A stretch of 64,000 bases of DNA from Arenicola marina (taxonomy: Eukaryota > Annelida > Polychaeta > Arenicolidae): NCBI GenBank assembly GCA_964019135.1, contig OZ025263.1, positions 33,334,133 through 33,398,132 on the forward strand. Direction: 5' to 3'. The position numbers and the translations under genes were made by a program. Under the pieces are notes generated by a model. That model had not been told where the DNA came from and searched no databases. It saw only the letters and a list, made by a program, of their open reading frames with translations. Below, piece after piece: positions 1-12,300 of this stretch (positions are counted from its first letter, which is position 1; every line of letters begins with the position of its first letter).

Positions 1-3000
1 TCAGTTGATGGGCCCCTACACTTCTGTAGCCACTTCCTTCAGTTGATGGGCCCCTACACTTCTGCAGCCACGTCCTTCAGTTTATGGGCCCCTACACTTC
101 TGCAGCCATTTCCTTCATTTGATGGGCCCGTGCACTTCTGTAGCCACTACCTTCACTTCATGGGCCCCTACACTTCTGTAGCCACGACCTTCAGTTGATG
201 GGCCCCTACACTTCTGTAGCCACTTCCTTCAGTTGATGGGCCCCTACACTTCTGCAGCCACGTCCTTTAGTTTATGGGCCCCTACACTTCTGCAGCCATT
301 TCCTTCATTTGATGGGCCCGTGCATTTCTGTAGCCACTACCTTCAGTTGATGGGCCCCTACACTTCTGCAGCCATGTCCTTCAGTTTATGGGCCCGTGCA
401 CTTCTGTAGCCACTACCTTCACTTCATGGGCCCCTACACTTCTGTAGCCACGACCTTCAGTTGATGGGCCCCTACACTTCTGTAGCCACTTCCTTCAGTT
501 GATGGGCCCCTACACTTCTGCAGCCACGTCCTTTAGTTTATGGGCCCCTACACTTCTGCAGCCATTTCCTTCATTTGATGGGCCCGTGCATTTCTGTAGC
601 CACTACCTTCAGTTTATGGGCCCCTACACGTCTGCAGGCATTTCCTTCAGTTGATGGGCCCCTACACTTCTGCTGTCACTTCCTTCAGCTGGTGAGCCCC
701 AACACTTCTGTAGCCACTACCTTCAGTTGATGGGCCCCTACACTTCTGCTGCCACTTCCTTCAGCTGGTGAGCCCCAACACTTCTGTAGCCACTACCTTC
801 ATTTGATGGGCCCCTACACTTCTGCTGCCACTTCCTTCAGCTGGTGAGCCCCAACACTTCTGCAGCCACTTCCTTCATTTGATGGGCCCCTACACGTCTG
901 CAGCCATTTCCTTCATTTGATGGGCCCCTACATTTCTGTAGCCACTACCTTCACTTCATGGGTCCCTACACTTCTGTAGCCACTATCTTCAGTTGATGGG
1001 CCCCTACACTTCTGCAGCCACTTCCTTCAGTTGATGGGCCCCTACACTTCTGCAGCCATGTCCTTCAGTTTATGGGCCCGTGCACTTCTGTAGCCACTAC
1101 CTTCACTTCATGGGCCCCTACACTTCTGTAGCCACTACCTTCAGTTGATGGGCCCCTACACTTCTGTAGCCACTTCCTTCAGTTGATGGGCCCCTACACT
1201 TCTGCAGCCACGTCCTTCAGTTTATGGGCCCCTACACTTCTGCAGCCATTTCCTTCATTTGATGGGCCCGTGCACTTCTGTAGCCACTACCTTCACTTCA
1301 TGGGCCCCTACACTTCTGTAGCCACGACCTTCAGTTGATGGGCCCCTACACTTCTGTAGCCACTTCCTTCAGTTGATGGGCCCCTACACTTCTGCAGCCA
1401 CGTCCTTTAGTTTATGGGCCCCTACACTTCTGCAGCCATTTCCTTCATTTGATGGGCCCGTGCATTTCTGTAGCCACTACCTTCACTTCATGGGCCCCTA
1501 CACTTCTGTAGCCACTACCTTCAGTTGATGGGCCCCTACACTTCTGTAGTCACTTCCTTCATTTGATGGACCCCTACACTCCGGAAGTCACTTCCTTTAG
1601 TTGATGGGCCCCTACACTTCTGCAGCCACTTCCTTCAGTTTATGGACCCCTACACTTCTGTACCCACTTCTTTCAATTGATGGGCCTTTACACTTCTGCA
1701 GCCATGTCCTTCATTTGATGGGCCCGTACACTTCTGTGGCCGCTACCTTCATTTCATGGGCCCCTACACTTCTGTAGCCACTACCTTCAGTTGATGGGCC
1801 CCTACACTTCTGCTGCCACTTCCTTCAGCTGGTGAGCCCCAACACTTCTGTAGCCACTACCTTCAGTTGATGGGCCCCTACACTTCTGCTGCCACTTCCT
1901 TCAGCTGGTGAGCCCCAACACTTCTGTAGCCACTACCTTCAGTTGATGGGCCCCTACACTTCTGCTGCCACTTCCTTCAGCTGGTGAGCCCCAACACTTC
2001 TGTAGCCACTACCTTCATTTGATGGGCCCCTACACTTCTGCTGCCACTTCTATCAGCTGGTGAGCCCCAACACTTCTGCAGCCACTTCCTTCAGCTGGTG
2101 AGCCCCAACACGTCTGCAGCCACTTCCTTCAGTTGATGGGCCCCTACACTTCTGCTGCCACTTCCTTCAGCTGGTGAGCCCCAACACGTCTGCAGCCATT
2201 TCCTTCAGTTGATGGGCCCCTACACTTCTGCTGCCACTTCCTTCAGCTGGTGAGCCCCAACACTTCTGTAGCCACTACCTTCAGTTGATGGGCCCCTACA
2301 CTTCTGCTGCCACTTCCTTCAGCTGGTGAGCCCCAACACTTCTGTAGCCACTACCTTCAGTTGATGGGCCCCTACACTTCTGCTGCCACTTCCTTCAGCT
2401 GGTGAGCCCCAACAATTCTGTAGCCACTACCTTCAGTTGATGGGCCCCTACACTTCTGCTGCCACTTCCTTCAGCTGGTGAGCCCCAACACTTCTGTAGC
2501 CACTACCTTCAGTTGATGGGCCCCTACGCTTCTGCTGCCACTTCCTTCAGCTGGTGAGCCCCAACACTTCTGTAGCCACTACCTTCATTTGATGGGCCCC
2601 TACACTTCTGCTGCCACTTCCTTCAGCTGGTGAGCCCCAACACTTCTGTAGCCACTTCCTTCATTTGATGGGCCCGTGCACTTCTGTAGCCACTACCTTC
2701 ACTTCATGGGCCCCTACACTTCTGTAGCCACTACCTTCAGTTGATGGGCCCCTACACTTCTGTAGCCACTTCCTTCAGTTGATGGGCCCCTACACTTCTG
2801 CAGCCACGTCCTTCAGCTTATGGGCCCCTACACTTCTGCAGCCATTTCCTTCCTTTGATGGGCCCGTGCACTTCTGTAGCCACTACCTTCACTTCATGGG
2901 CCCCTACACTTCTGTAGCCACTACCTTCAGTTGATGGGCCCCTACACTTCTGTAGTCACTTCCTTCATTTGATGGACCCCTACACTCCGGAAGTCACTTC

Positions 3001-5366
3001 CTTTAGTTGATGGGCCCCTACACTTCTGCAGCCACTTCCTTCAGTTTATGGACCCCTACACTTCTGTACCCACTTCTTTCAATTGATGGGCCTTTACACT
3101 TCTGCAGCCATGTCCTTCATTTGATGGGCCCGTACACTTCTGTGGCCGCTACATTCACTTCATGGGCCCCTACACTTCTGTAGCCACTACCTTCAGTTGA
3201 TGGGCCCCTACACTTCTGCTGCCACTTCCTTCAGCTGGTGAGCCCCAACACTTCTGTAGCCACTACCTTCAGTTGATGGGCCCCTACACTTCTGCTGCCA
3301 CTTCCTTCAGCTGGTGAGCCCCAACACTTCTGTAGCCACTACCTTCAGTTGATGGGCCCCTACACTTCTGCTGCCACTTCCTTCAGCTGGTGAGCCCCAA
3401 CACTTCTGTAGCCACTACCTTCATTTGATGGGCCCCTACACTTCTGCTGCCACTTCCTTCAGCTGGTGAGCCCCAACACTTCTGCAGCCACTTCCTTCAG
3501 CTGGTGAGCCCCAACACGTCTGCAGCCATTTCCTTCAGTTGATGGGCCCCTACACTTCTGCTGCCACTTCCTTCAGCTGGTGAGCCCCAACACGTCTGCA
3601 GCCATTTCCTTCAGTTGATGGGCCCCTACACTTCTGCTGCCACTTCCTTCAGCTGGTGAGCCCCAACACTTCTGTAGCCACTACCTTCAGTTGATGGGCC
3701 CCTACACTTCTGCTGCCACTTCCTTCAGCTGGTGAGCCCCAACACTTCTGTAGCCACTACCTTCAGTTGATGGTCCCCTACACTTCTGCTGCCACTTCCT
3801 TCAGCTGGTGAGCCCCAACACTTCTGTAGCCACTACCTTCAGTTGATGGGCCCCTACACTTCTGCTGCCACTTCCTTCAGCTGGTGAGCCCCAACACTTC
3901 TGTAGCCACTACCTTCAGTTGATGGGCCCCTACGCTTCTGCTGCCACTTCCTTCAGCTGGTGAGCCCCAACACTTCTGTAGCCACTACCTTCATTTGATG
4001 GGCCCCTACACTTCTGCTGCCACTTCCTTCAGCTGGTGAGCCCCAACACTTCTGCAGCCACTTCCTTCATTTGATGGGCCCCTACACGTCTGCAGCCATT
4101 TCCTTCATTTGATGGGCCCCTACACTTCTGCTGCCACTTCCTTCAGCTGGTGAGCCCCAACACTTCTGTAGCCACTACCTTCAGTTGATGGGCCCCTACA
4201 CTTCTGCTGCCACGTCCTTCAGTTTATGGGCCCCTACACGTCTGCAGCCATTTCCTTCAGCTGGTGAGCCCCAACACTTCTGTAGCCACCACCTTCAGTT
4301 GATGGGCCCCTACACTTCTGCTGCCACTTCCTTCAGCTGGTGAGCCCCAACACTTCTGTAGCCACTACCTTCAGTTGATGGGCCCCTACACTTCTGCTGC
4401 CACTTCCTTCAGCTGGTGAGCCCCAACACTTCTGCAGCCACTTCCTTCATTTGATGGGCCCCTACACTTCTGCAGCCACTTCCTTCAGTTGATGGGCCCC
4501 TACACTTCTGCAGCCATGTCCTTCAGTTTATGGGCCCGTGCACTTCTGTAGCCACTACCTTCACTTCATGGGCCCCTACACTTCTGTAGCCACTACCTTC
4601 AGTTGATGGGCCCCTACACTTCTGCAGCCACGTCCTTCAGTTTATGGGCCCCTACACTTCTGCAGCCATTTCCTTCATTTGATGGGCCCGTGCACTTCTG
4701 TAGCCACTACCTTCACTTCATGGGCCCCTACACTTCTGTAGCCACTACCTTCAGTTGATGGGCCCCTACACTTCTGTAGCCACTTCCTTCAGTTGATGGG
4801 CCCCTACACTTCTGCAGCCACGTCCTTCAGTTTATGGGCCCCTACACTTCTGCAGCCATTTCCTTCATTTGATGGGCCCGTGCACTTCTGTAGCCACTTC
4901 CTTCAGTTGATGGGCCCCTACACTTCTGCAGCCACGTCCTTCAGTTTATGGGCCCCTACACTTCTGCAGCCATTTCCTTCATTTGATGGGCCCGTGCACT
5001 TCTGTAGCCACTACCTTCACTTCATGGGCCCCTACACTTCTGTAGCCACTACCTTCAGTTGATGGGCCCCTACACTTCTGTAGTCACTTCCTTCATTTGA
5101 TGGACCCCTACACTCCGGAAGTCACTTCCTTTAGTTGATGGGCCCCTACACTTCTGCAGCCACTTCCTTCAGTTTATGGACCCCTACACTTCTGTACCCA
5201 CTTCTTTCAATTGATGGGCCTTTACACTTCTGCAGCCATGTCCTTCATTTGATGGGCCCGTACACTTCTGTGGCCGCTACCTTCACTTCATGGGCCCCTA
5301 CACTTCTGTAGCCACTACCTTCAGTTGATGGGCCCCTACACTTCTGCAGCCACTTCCTTCATTTGA
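1..5366. repeat. 38-bp satellite array with higher-order structure
   Basis: Tandem 38-bp monomers with the core TGATGGGCCCCTACACTT fill the first 5.37 kb, about 141 copies, and the array is cut by the window start. Two monomer classes are seen: one with GTTGATGGGCCCC and one with CTGGTGAGCCCCAAC. They alternate as 76-bp dimers around 1.8-2.6 kb and 3.2-4.4 kb. A diagnostic variant monomer with CTCCGGAAGTC recurs at 1,579, 2,985 and 5,113. These spacings are 1,406 and 2,128 bp, exactly 37 and 56 monomers, so multi-monomer blocks have been duplicated. The array ends abruptly in AT-rich unique sequence. Reading frames inside it are repeat artefacts. Confidence 0.97.
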
Positions 5367-5853
5367 TGAGCTAATAATTATTTAATAAATAGTGACATAG
5401 TTTGGGTACGATGCTTTATCTTGATCAGAACACTACTCGTGTGAAACATAAATGAGTTGCACAAAGTTGGACAAAGGCAACCTTGTGCCATCTATATGAG
5501 CAGTATTTTAATCAAAATATAAAAATATGTCCCCAATATATCAGTCTACAAGAATTTGTATCATCTTATCGTTTTTACATAAATATATCTGACAAGCACT
5601 AGTTTGACACCAGTAGGTTTTACCTGTCTATTTTCGATAAAAGCGGATCATACAGCAAGGACAAAGTTTACCCTAATTGCCATATATATATATATCTTCA
5701 TATTCGATAATCGTAGTTCCAATTTTGCCACCGTGAGGCGCCAATGCATGTGCAATGCAATCTGGGTATTAGTTTGGTCTTTGCGATATATCAAGATGGC
5801 GTCATCGCATGACAATGTATTTTGCAGACATTTTAACATGAAATAGTGTCATC
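5367..5853. other. AT-rich spacer, no gene seen
   Basis: Unique-looking AT-rich DNA lies between the satellite and the mariner relic. It holds a short TA microsatellite near 5,683-5,694 and small open frames of fewer than 81 codons on both strands with no recognisable domain. I see no gene. Confidence 0.6.
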
Positions 5854-5855
5854 TA

Positions 5856-6478
5856 CAGGGTGATCCATAAAAAACGACCTGTTTTGTTTTCCCTCTAAAA
5901 AATGTTTCTAATGATATTGCTCCATTATTTCCAGGTGATATAGGGTAGAGGCCCACACAATTCTTCTGATACCAATATGGATCTGAACAGGCAGTATACT
6001 ATGCAGGAGCGGAAAAATATCGTTGAGGCCTACTTTGCGACAAAATTGGTGGTTCAGACGCAAAGCCAGTATGCAAGAGATTTTGGAAGGGGACATGTGC
6101 CGACCAGACGGACTATTGAGCGCCTGATAGCTAAGTTTAAGGAGACTGGGAGTGTTTGAAACAATAATAAAGCTCACAGTTGTTGACCATTTTCAGTTCG
6201 TACTTCAAACAGGATTGAGACGTTGCGTGACCGTCTCCGGGAATCTCCACCAAAGTCAACACGCCGACTTTCGTGGAGTCAGCAGCGAGTAGCGTGGATA
6301 GAGCACATGATCAAATATTGAAATTTGACTACGTTCCCAATTTCCAATTTCTGCAGAATTAAAAAAAAAAAAATGGTCATCCTCATGGAACAATTGGGTG
6401 AAAGATAGTTGGAAATATCTTAATTGTATCAAAATTCAGATGGAAAGTAAAATGGGTCGTTTTTCATGGACCACCCTG
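5856..6478 (+). mobile_element. Non-autonomous Tc1/mariner-type DNA transposon
   Basis: A 623-bp element is bounded by terminal inverted repeats. The left end begins CAGGGTGATCCATAAAAAAC and the right end, reverse-complemented, begins CAGGGTGGTCCATGAAAAAC, so about 22 of 24 terminal bases match. A TA dinucleotide flanks each side (5,854-5,855 and 6,479-6,480), the target duplication typical of the Tc1/mariner (IS630) superfamily. Only the start of a transposase-like frame remains (5,977-6,159), followed by an out-of-context piece near 6,210-6,300 that resembles the next segment of the same domain family. The catalytic DDE/DDD region is absent, so this is an internally deleted relic. Confidence 0.85.
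5977..6159 (+). pseudogene. Truncated mariner-type helix-turn-helix ORF
   Basis: The 60-residue frame starts MDLNRQYTMQERKNIVEAYF and ends KFKETGSV before a TGA. The pattern of an ERxxIVEAYF helix, a short spacer, then PTRRTIERLIAKF and a terminal FKETGSV matches the N-terminal DNA-binding helix-turn-helix (DUF4817-like) found in front of mariner-type transposases. In the intact family this domain binds the terminal inverted repeats. Here the stop and the lack of any catalytic domain make it non-functional. It sits fully inside the TIR-bounded element. The start was taken as the first ATG because the family normally begins a few residues before the YT-x-ER motif. The family call is recognition by motif, not by search. 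Confidence 0.7.
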
Positions 6479-6480
6479 TA

Positions 6481-7751
6481 TGTAACGGAAAAGTTACGTA
6501 ATCTGAAAGTAAGTCAGATATGCTCATTCATTTTATACATGCCTTGCCAATAACGGGGAAATATGGTATTTATCTCCATAGAAAAAGTCAAGATAACGCC
6601 AAAATATTTTCCATAACTCTTTGCGCCAGTCTCCATCTTTCCAGGATGGCGTATATTTGCGAAGTCGTGTATGGGGTACCAAGCAGGCTCAGTACAGTAC
6701 ATCTACCGAGAGTACGTATAAATACATTAAGTGCTAGTCAGGAAAACCAAACAACAGAAAATATGGAATAAGTTTGAATGTGATTATTTTTATGAACTGT
6801 TTTATGAGTTTTATGTACTAGTTAAAGAACGAGCTGGAGTGCATTCGCGTCTCGTGGTTTATTTGGGGAATGCACGACAGCGAGTTATTTAACGTATTTA
6901 TACAATTGTTATGACAAGGCATGACATGTGCTCGCGTTTGGCCACAGGAATTGACTATTGTGTCAATTGCACTGCCCGGCGAATACATGAGGCACATTGT
7001 GGAAACAACGGTTCGTCATTGTAAAGCCCCAGGGGCGGGTGGGGGGGGGGGGGGTACGGGTGTGAGGGCGTGGATGAAGTAGACATTTCGGAAATCATTG
7101 CTTCTTTATTTCGTGAAAACATCGCCCCATGAAAAGCGATATGACGGATAAAATAAGAAATGTATATGTAATGTATTGAATGTTAACATTATGATGTTTA
7201 GCGCCCGCCATGCGAATTACCTGTCAACTGTAAATCATGTGATGCAATGTTGCGCATGTGTAGAGGAACGGAAAATAGAACTTGAATGTACAAGCAAAAA
7301 GGCTGGTTGTTTGTCTTGGTTTAATCCGAAATCATTAGTGTTCAATCCGTCACTGCGAAGTGGAATGATATATTATAGTATGCAATCGATAACAGTACTG
7401 TGGAATTTCCATATATTTTGAGATTTCTGATCTAACCCCCGCCCCTTTGGTCCTTAACATTGACTTATGGATTCCATTGTTTGTCTTGAAACTGTAAGTT
7501 CTGTCAACACCAGCTAATTGGGCTCCGCTCCGCTCAGCTCAGCTCGACTGATTATACCGTGACACTTGACGAGTCAATATTAACAACTGTTCTTTATCTA
7601 GATAATGCACAGTTTTTCCGTTCATTATTAAAATAAAGCACTGTTTTACCGTTCTTTATTTGAATCACGCACACTTACGTTAATACAACACGATTAGTTT
7701 TGTTTTTCGATCCATTCTTCAAGATAATAAACACTTAAGACAAAGGCGTGA
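6481..7751. other. Intergenic DNA with a G tract, no gene seen
   Basis: Mixed-composition DNA with a run of G at about 7,040-7,055 and a short degenerate repeat of GCTCCGCTCC/GCTCAGCTCA type near 7,520-7,550. Open frames are shorter than 85 codons and show no domain. I see no promoter or RNA gene I could defend. Confidence 0.5.
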
Positions 7752-7982
7752 CGTCACACAATTTTTAAGAACTGGTTAACACGAACGGGATTTTCAACGA
7801 CAACATCGGCAGAATTTGATTCCGTCATTGGCGTTCGTCAAGGCGGAATGCTCTCTCCTTTCGCTTTTGCAATGATTATTATCGACTTCGATGAGTATAT
7901 TTTAATTTATGGCGTCAAGGGTATTACGTGCCATGTTATCTGTCAACACGAGGGCTTCGGGCCTATTGTTGAACTGAAATAA
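7752..7982 (+). pseudogene. Non-LTR reverse transcriptase fragment (motif B region)
   Basis: An open stretch with no start codon, bounded by stops, translates through FDSVIGVRQGGMLSPFAFAM. GVRQGxxLSPFxF is the conserved RT block carrying the RQG...LSP signature of non-LTR retrotransposons. The expected downstream catalytic YxDD block is not found in any frame, and the segment is only 76 codons. It is therefore a short dead scrap of a LINE ORF2. Neighbouring sequence gives no 3' tail or target duplication. The clade cannot be assigned from so little sequence. Confidence 0.55.
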
Positions 7983-9314
7983 ATATTTAATTCATTATAT
8001 TAATAATGCACATTAAGTCATGATCAAAGAAACATTTTAATAAGAAGAAAAATTAACTTTTATCAAGGCTGCCATATTGGCTTGAGTTTGCTTCCAGATA
8101 GCACTCATTAATTCAAAGTAACTATAATTGCTGTGAATTATAGCCTTACTAGCGCTTCATGGGACCCATAAACGGTGGAAAGGGGACGCAACAGAACACA
8201 GAGGAAAGGTAGCGAAAATAGCGGCATGGCTGATGGTACTGCGGCAGCGGGCTGTCCCCAAGGATACAAGGTGTGACGGCCGCGGGCGCTGGGAGGATGG
8301 CGAGCTGGCCCAATCACCCAGGGGTGGGGGGGGGGGGGGAGTGGAAGGGGTAATCATTGCCGAGACCTGTCAACGACAGAGTCTCTGGTACGAATTGACG
8401 CGTGAGACGCCAAGGTCAGTGCTCAACCATTTGATTCTCAGTGCCTCCGGCAAACCAAGTGTCTCCAACGCACACTCACCTTCATCACGTGTATATATGA
8501 ATACCGGGGACCCACGTTGTGCTGCAACACATGGATCAGGCAGAAGAAAGGAATAAGTCCCGTGCTTTGTTATGGTTATATCAATCACTTGACTAGAATA
8601 GTCTTGTAATGGAAGACATCGGGAATATAGCAAACATCCAACTTTATCAAATTTGAATTAGTTTCAAAAATTTTACTGGTAAAATACTGATAACATGTCA
8701 AAGCATACTCTTCAAAATGTCTGGAATGAACCATGTTCCACTCTCGTTGACGAAACTAAACTAATATCGCGGAAAAGATTAGCAGCGAAAGAACAGATTA
8801 TGAAAATATTATACCAACCGCCAACAACAAGGACAACCAACTATGCCATGTTATTGTTTATTGGACAGATAGGCCCATTTGACTACTTACGTAGGTAATT
8901 ACAGACAATGTATTTATTTCGTCGACTACTCAATTTTCCACATCGATAGCAAATACGCATAAAAATCATTACTTGATATTGATAATTCGGATCAAAACAG
9001 CTTTAGTGGAATAGTCTTCGGGGCATTTTGGTAGCATATGACAACATTGTTGTCAGCTAATAATCCTAGTATTCATTCGTTATCCAAGTGACAATCATAA
9101 GCAACTATAATTATAATCATAGCTATTATAACGATAATAAAAAATAACGAAAATAACGATAATAAGGTAGTTCTAGGCTTAAGTGTGCACCTCGTTTTTT
9201 CCGAACAACGCGTGAATGGAGCAGTAATTGAATAAGGCGTTTAAGCCATTGAAAGGGGATGTTTACCGACCCTGGAAACTCACAATGTCATCTACATTCC
9301 GACACTAAATGGTG

Positions 9315-9336
9315 TTATTATTATTATTATTATTAA
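9315..9336. repeat. (TTA)n microsatellite at array edge
   Basis: About seven TTA units sit between block G and the 21-bp array of R1. In F1 and F2 the same position holds about 100 bp of unique sequence (AATGATAACA...GAGTTATTTAG), so this copy has a deletion sealed by a TAA/TTA microsatellite. Confidence 0.8.
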
Positions 9337-9348
9337 GGCTGCCGAATC

Positions 9349-12300
9349 TCGCCTCGTGTCGTCTTGTCCCCGCCTCGTGTCGCCTTGTCCTCGCCTCGTC
9401 TTGTCCCCGCCTCGTGTCGCCTTGTCCTCGCCTCGTGTCGTCTTGTCCTCGCCTCGTGTCGTCTTGTCCTCGCCTCGTGTCGTCTTGTCCTCGCCTCGTG
9501 TCGTCTTGTCCTCGCCTCGTGTCGTCTTGTCCTCGCCTCGTGTCGTCTTGTCCTCGCCTCGTGTCGTCTTGTCCTCGCCTCGTGTCGTCTTGTCCTCGCC
9601 TCGTGTCGTCTTGTCCTCGCCTCGTGTCGTCTTGTCCTCGCCTCGTGTCGTCTTGTCCTCGCCTCGTGTCGTCTTGTCCTCGCCTCGTGTCGTCTTGTCC
9701 TCGCCTCGTGTCGTCTTGTCCTCGCCTCGTGTCGTCTTGTCCTCGCCTCGTGTCGTCTTGTCCTCGCCTCGTGTCGTCTTGTCCTCGCCTCGTGTCGTCT
9801 TGTTCTCGCCTCGTGTCGCCTTGTCCTCGCCTCGTGTCGTCTTGTCCTCGCCTCGTGTCGTCTTGTCCTCGCCTCGTGTCGTCTTGTCCTCGCCTCGTGT
9901 CGTCTTGTCCTCGCCTCGTGTCGCCTTGTCCCCGCCTCGTGTCGTCTTGTCCTCGCCTCGTGTGGTCTTGTCCTCGCCTCGTGTCGTCTTGTCCTCGCCT
10001 CGTGTCGTCTTGTCCTCGCCTCGTGTCGTCTTGTCCTCGCCTCGTGTCGTCTTGTCCTCGCCTCGTGTCGTCTTGTCCTCGCTTCGTGTCGTCTTGTCCT
10101 CGCCTCGTGCCGTCTTGTCCTCGCCTCGTGTCGTCTTGTCCGCGCCTCGTGTCGTCTTGTCCTCGCCTCGTGTCGCCTTGTCCTCGCCTCGTGTCGTCTT
10201 GTCCTCGCTTCGTGTCGTCTTGTCCCCGCCTCGTGTCGTCTTGTCCCCGCCTCGTGTCGTCTTGTTCTCGCCTCGTGTCGTCTTGTTCTCGCCTCGTGTC
10301 GTCTTGTCCCCGCCTCGTGTCGTCTTGTCCTCGCCTCGTGTGGTCTTGTCCTCGCCTCGTGTCGTCTTGTCCTCGCCTCGTGTGGTCTTGTCCTCGCCTC
10401 GTGTCGCCTTGTCCTCGCCTCGTGTCGTCTTGTCCTCGCCTCGTGTCGTCTTGTCCTCGCCTCGTGTCGTCTTGTCCTCGCCTCGTGTCGTCTTGTCCTC
10501 GCCTCGTGTCGTCTTGTCCTCGCCTCGTGTCGTCTTGTCCTCGCCTCGTGTCGTCTTGTCCCCGCCTCGTGTCGTCTTGTCCTCGCCTCGTGTCGTCTTG
10601 TCCTCGCCTCGTGTCGTCTTGTCCTCGCCTCGTGTCGTCTTGTCCTCGCCTCGTGTCGTCTTGTCCTCGCCTCGTGTCGTCTTGTCCTCGCCTCGTTGGT
10701 CTTGTCCTCGCCTCGTGTGGTCTTGTCCTCGCCTCGTGTCGTCTTGTCCTCGCCTCGTGTCGTCCTGTCCTCGCCTCGTGTCGTCTTGTCCTCGCCTCGT
10801 GTCGTCTGGTCCTCGCCTCGTGTCGTCTTGTCCTCGCCTCGTGTCGTCTTGTCCTCACCTCGTGTCGTCTTGTCCTCGCCTCGTGTCGTCTTGTCCTCAC
10901 CTCGTGTCGTCTTGTCCCCGCCTGGTGTCGTCTTGTCCTCGCCTCGTGTCGTCTTGTCCTCGCCTCGTGTCGCCTTGTCCCCGCCTCGTGTCGTCTTGTC
11001 CTCGCCTCGTGTGGTCTTGTCCTCGCCTCGTGTCGTCTTGTCCTCGCCTCGTGTCGTCTTGTCCCCGCCTCGTGCCGTCTTGTCCTCGTCTCGTGTCGTC
11101 TTGTCCTCGCTTCGTGTCGTCTTGTCCTCGCCTCGTGTCGTCTTGTCCTCGCCTCGTGTCGTCTGGTCCTCGCCTTGTGTCGTCTTGTCCTCGCCTTGTG
11201 TCGTCTTGTCCTCGCCTCGTGTCGTCTTGTCCTCGACTCGTGTCGCCTTGTCCTCGCCTCGTGTCGTCTTGTCCTCGCCTCGTGTGGTCTTGTCCTCGCC
11301 TCGTGTCGTCTTGTCCTCGCCTCGTGTCGTCTTGTCCTCGCCTTGTGTCGTCTTGTCCTCGTCTCGTGTCGTCTTGTCCTCGCCTCGTGTGGTCTTGTCC
11401 TCGCCTCGTGTCGTCTTGTCCTCGCCTCGTGTCGTCTTGTCCTCGCCTTGTGTCGTCTTGTCCTCGCCTCGTGTCGTCTTGTCCTCGCCTCGTGTGGTCT
11501 TGTCCTCGCCTCGTGTCGTCTTGTCCTCGCCTCGTGTCGTCTTGTCCTCGCCTTGTGTCGTCTTGTCCTCGCCTCGTGTCGTTATGTCCTCGACTCGTGT
11601 CGCCTTGTCCTCGCCCCGTGTCGTCTTGTCCCCGCCTCGTGTCGTCTGGTCCTCGCCTCGTGTCGTCTTGTCCACGCCGCGTGTCGTCTTGTCCTCGCCG
11701 CGTGTCGTCTTGTCCTCGCCTCGTGTGGTCTTGTCCTCGCCTCGTGTCGTTTTTTCCCCGCCTCGTGTCGTCTGGTCCTCGCCTCGTGTCGTCTTGTACT
11801 CGCCTCGTGTCGTCTTGTCCTCGCCTCGTGTCGTCTTGTTCTCACCTCGTGTCGTCTTGTCCTCGCCTCGTGTCGTCTTGTACTCGACTCGTGTCGTCTT
11901 GTCCTCGCTTCGTGTCGTCTTGTACTCGCCTCGTGTCGTCTTGTCCTCGCCTCGTGTCGTCTTGTCCTCGCCTCGTGTCGTCTTGTCCTCGCCTCGTGTC
12001 GTCTTGTACTCGCCTCGTGTCGTCTTGTCCTCGCCTCGTGTCGTCTTGTCCTCGCCACGTGTCGTCTTGTCCTCGCCTCGTGTCATCTGGTCCTCGCCTC
12101 GTGTCGTCTTGTCCTCGCCTCGTGTCGTCTTGTCCTCGCCTCGTGTCGTCTTGTCCTCGCCTCGTGTCGTCTTGTACTCGCCTCGTGTCGTCTTGTCCTC
12201 GCCTCGTGTCGTCTTGTACTCGCCTCGTGTCGTCTTGTCCTCGCCTCGTGTCGTCTTGTCCTCGCCTCGTGTCGTCTTGTCCTCGCCACGTGTCGTCTTG

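Noticed and set aside
4793-5062. 89-codon frame with repeated FSLWAPTLLQPFPSFDG
   Set aside because: Translation of the 38-bp satellite. Neighbouring monomers are interrupted by stops.
1-5366. CRISPR-like array of regular repeats
   Set aside because: Monomers are directly adjacent with no unique spacers, and the context is eukaryotic. It is a satellite.
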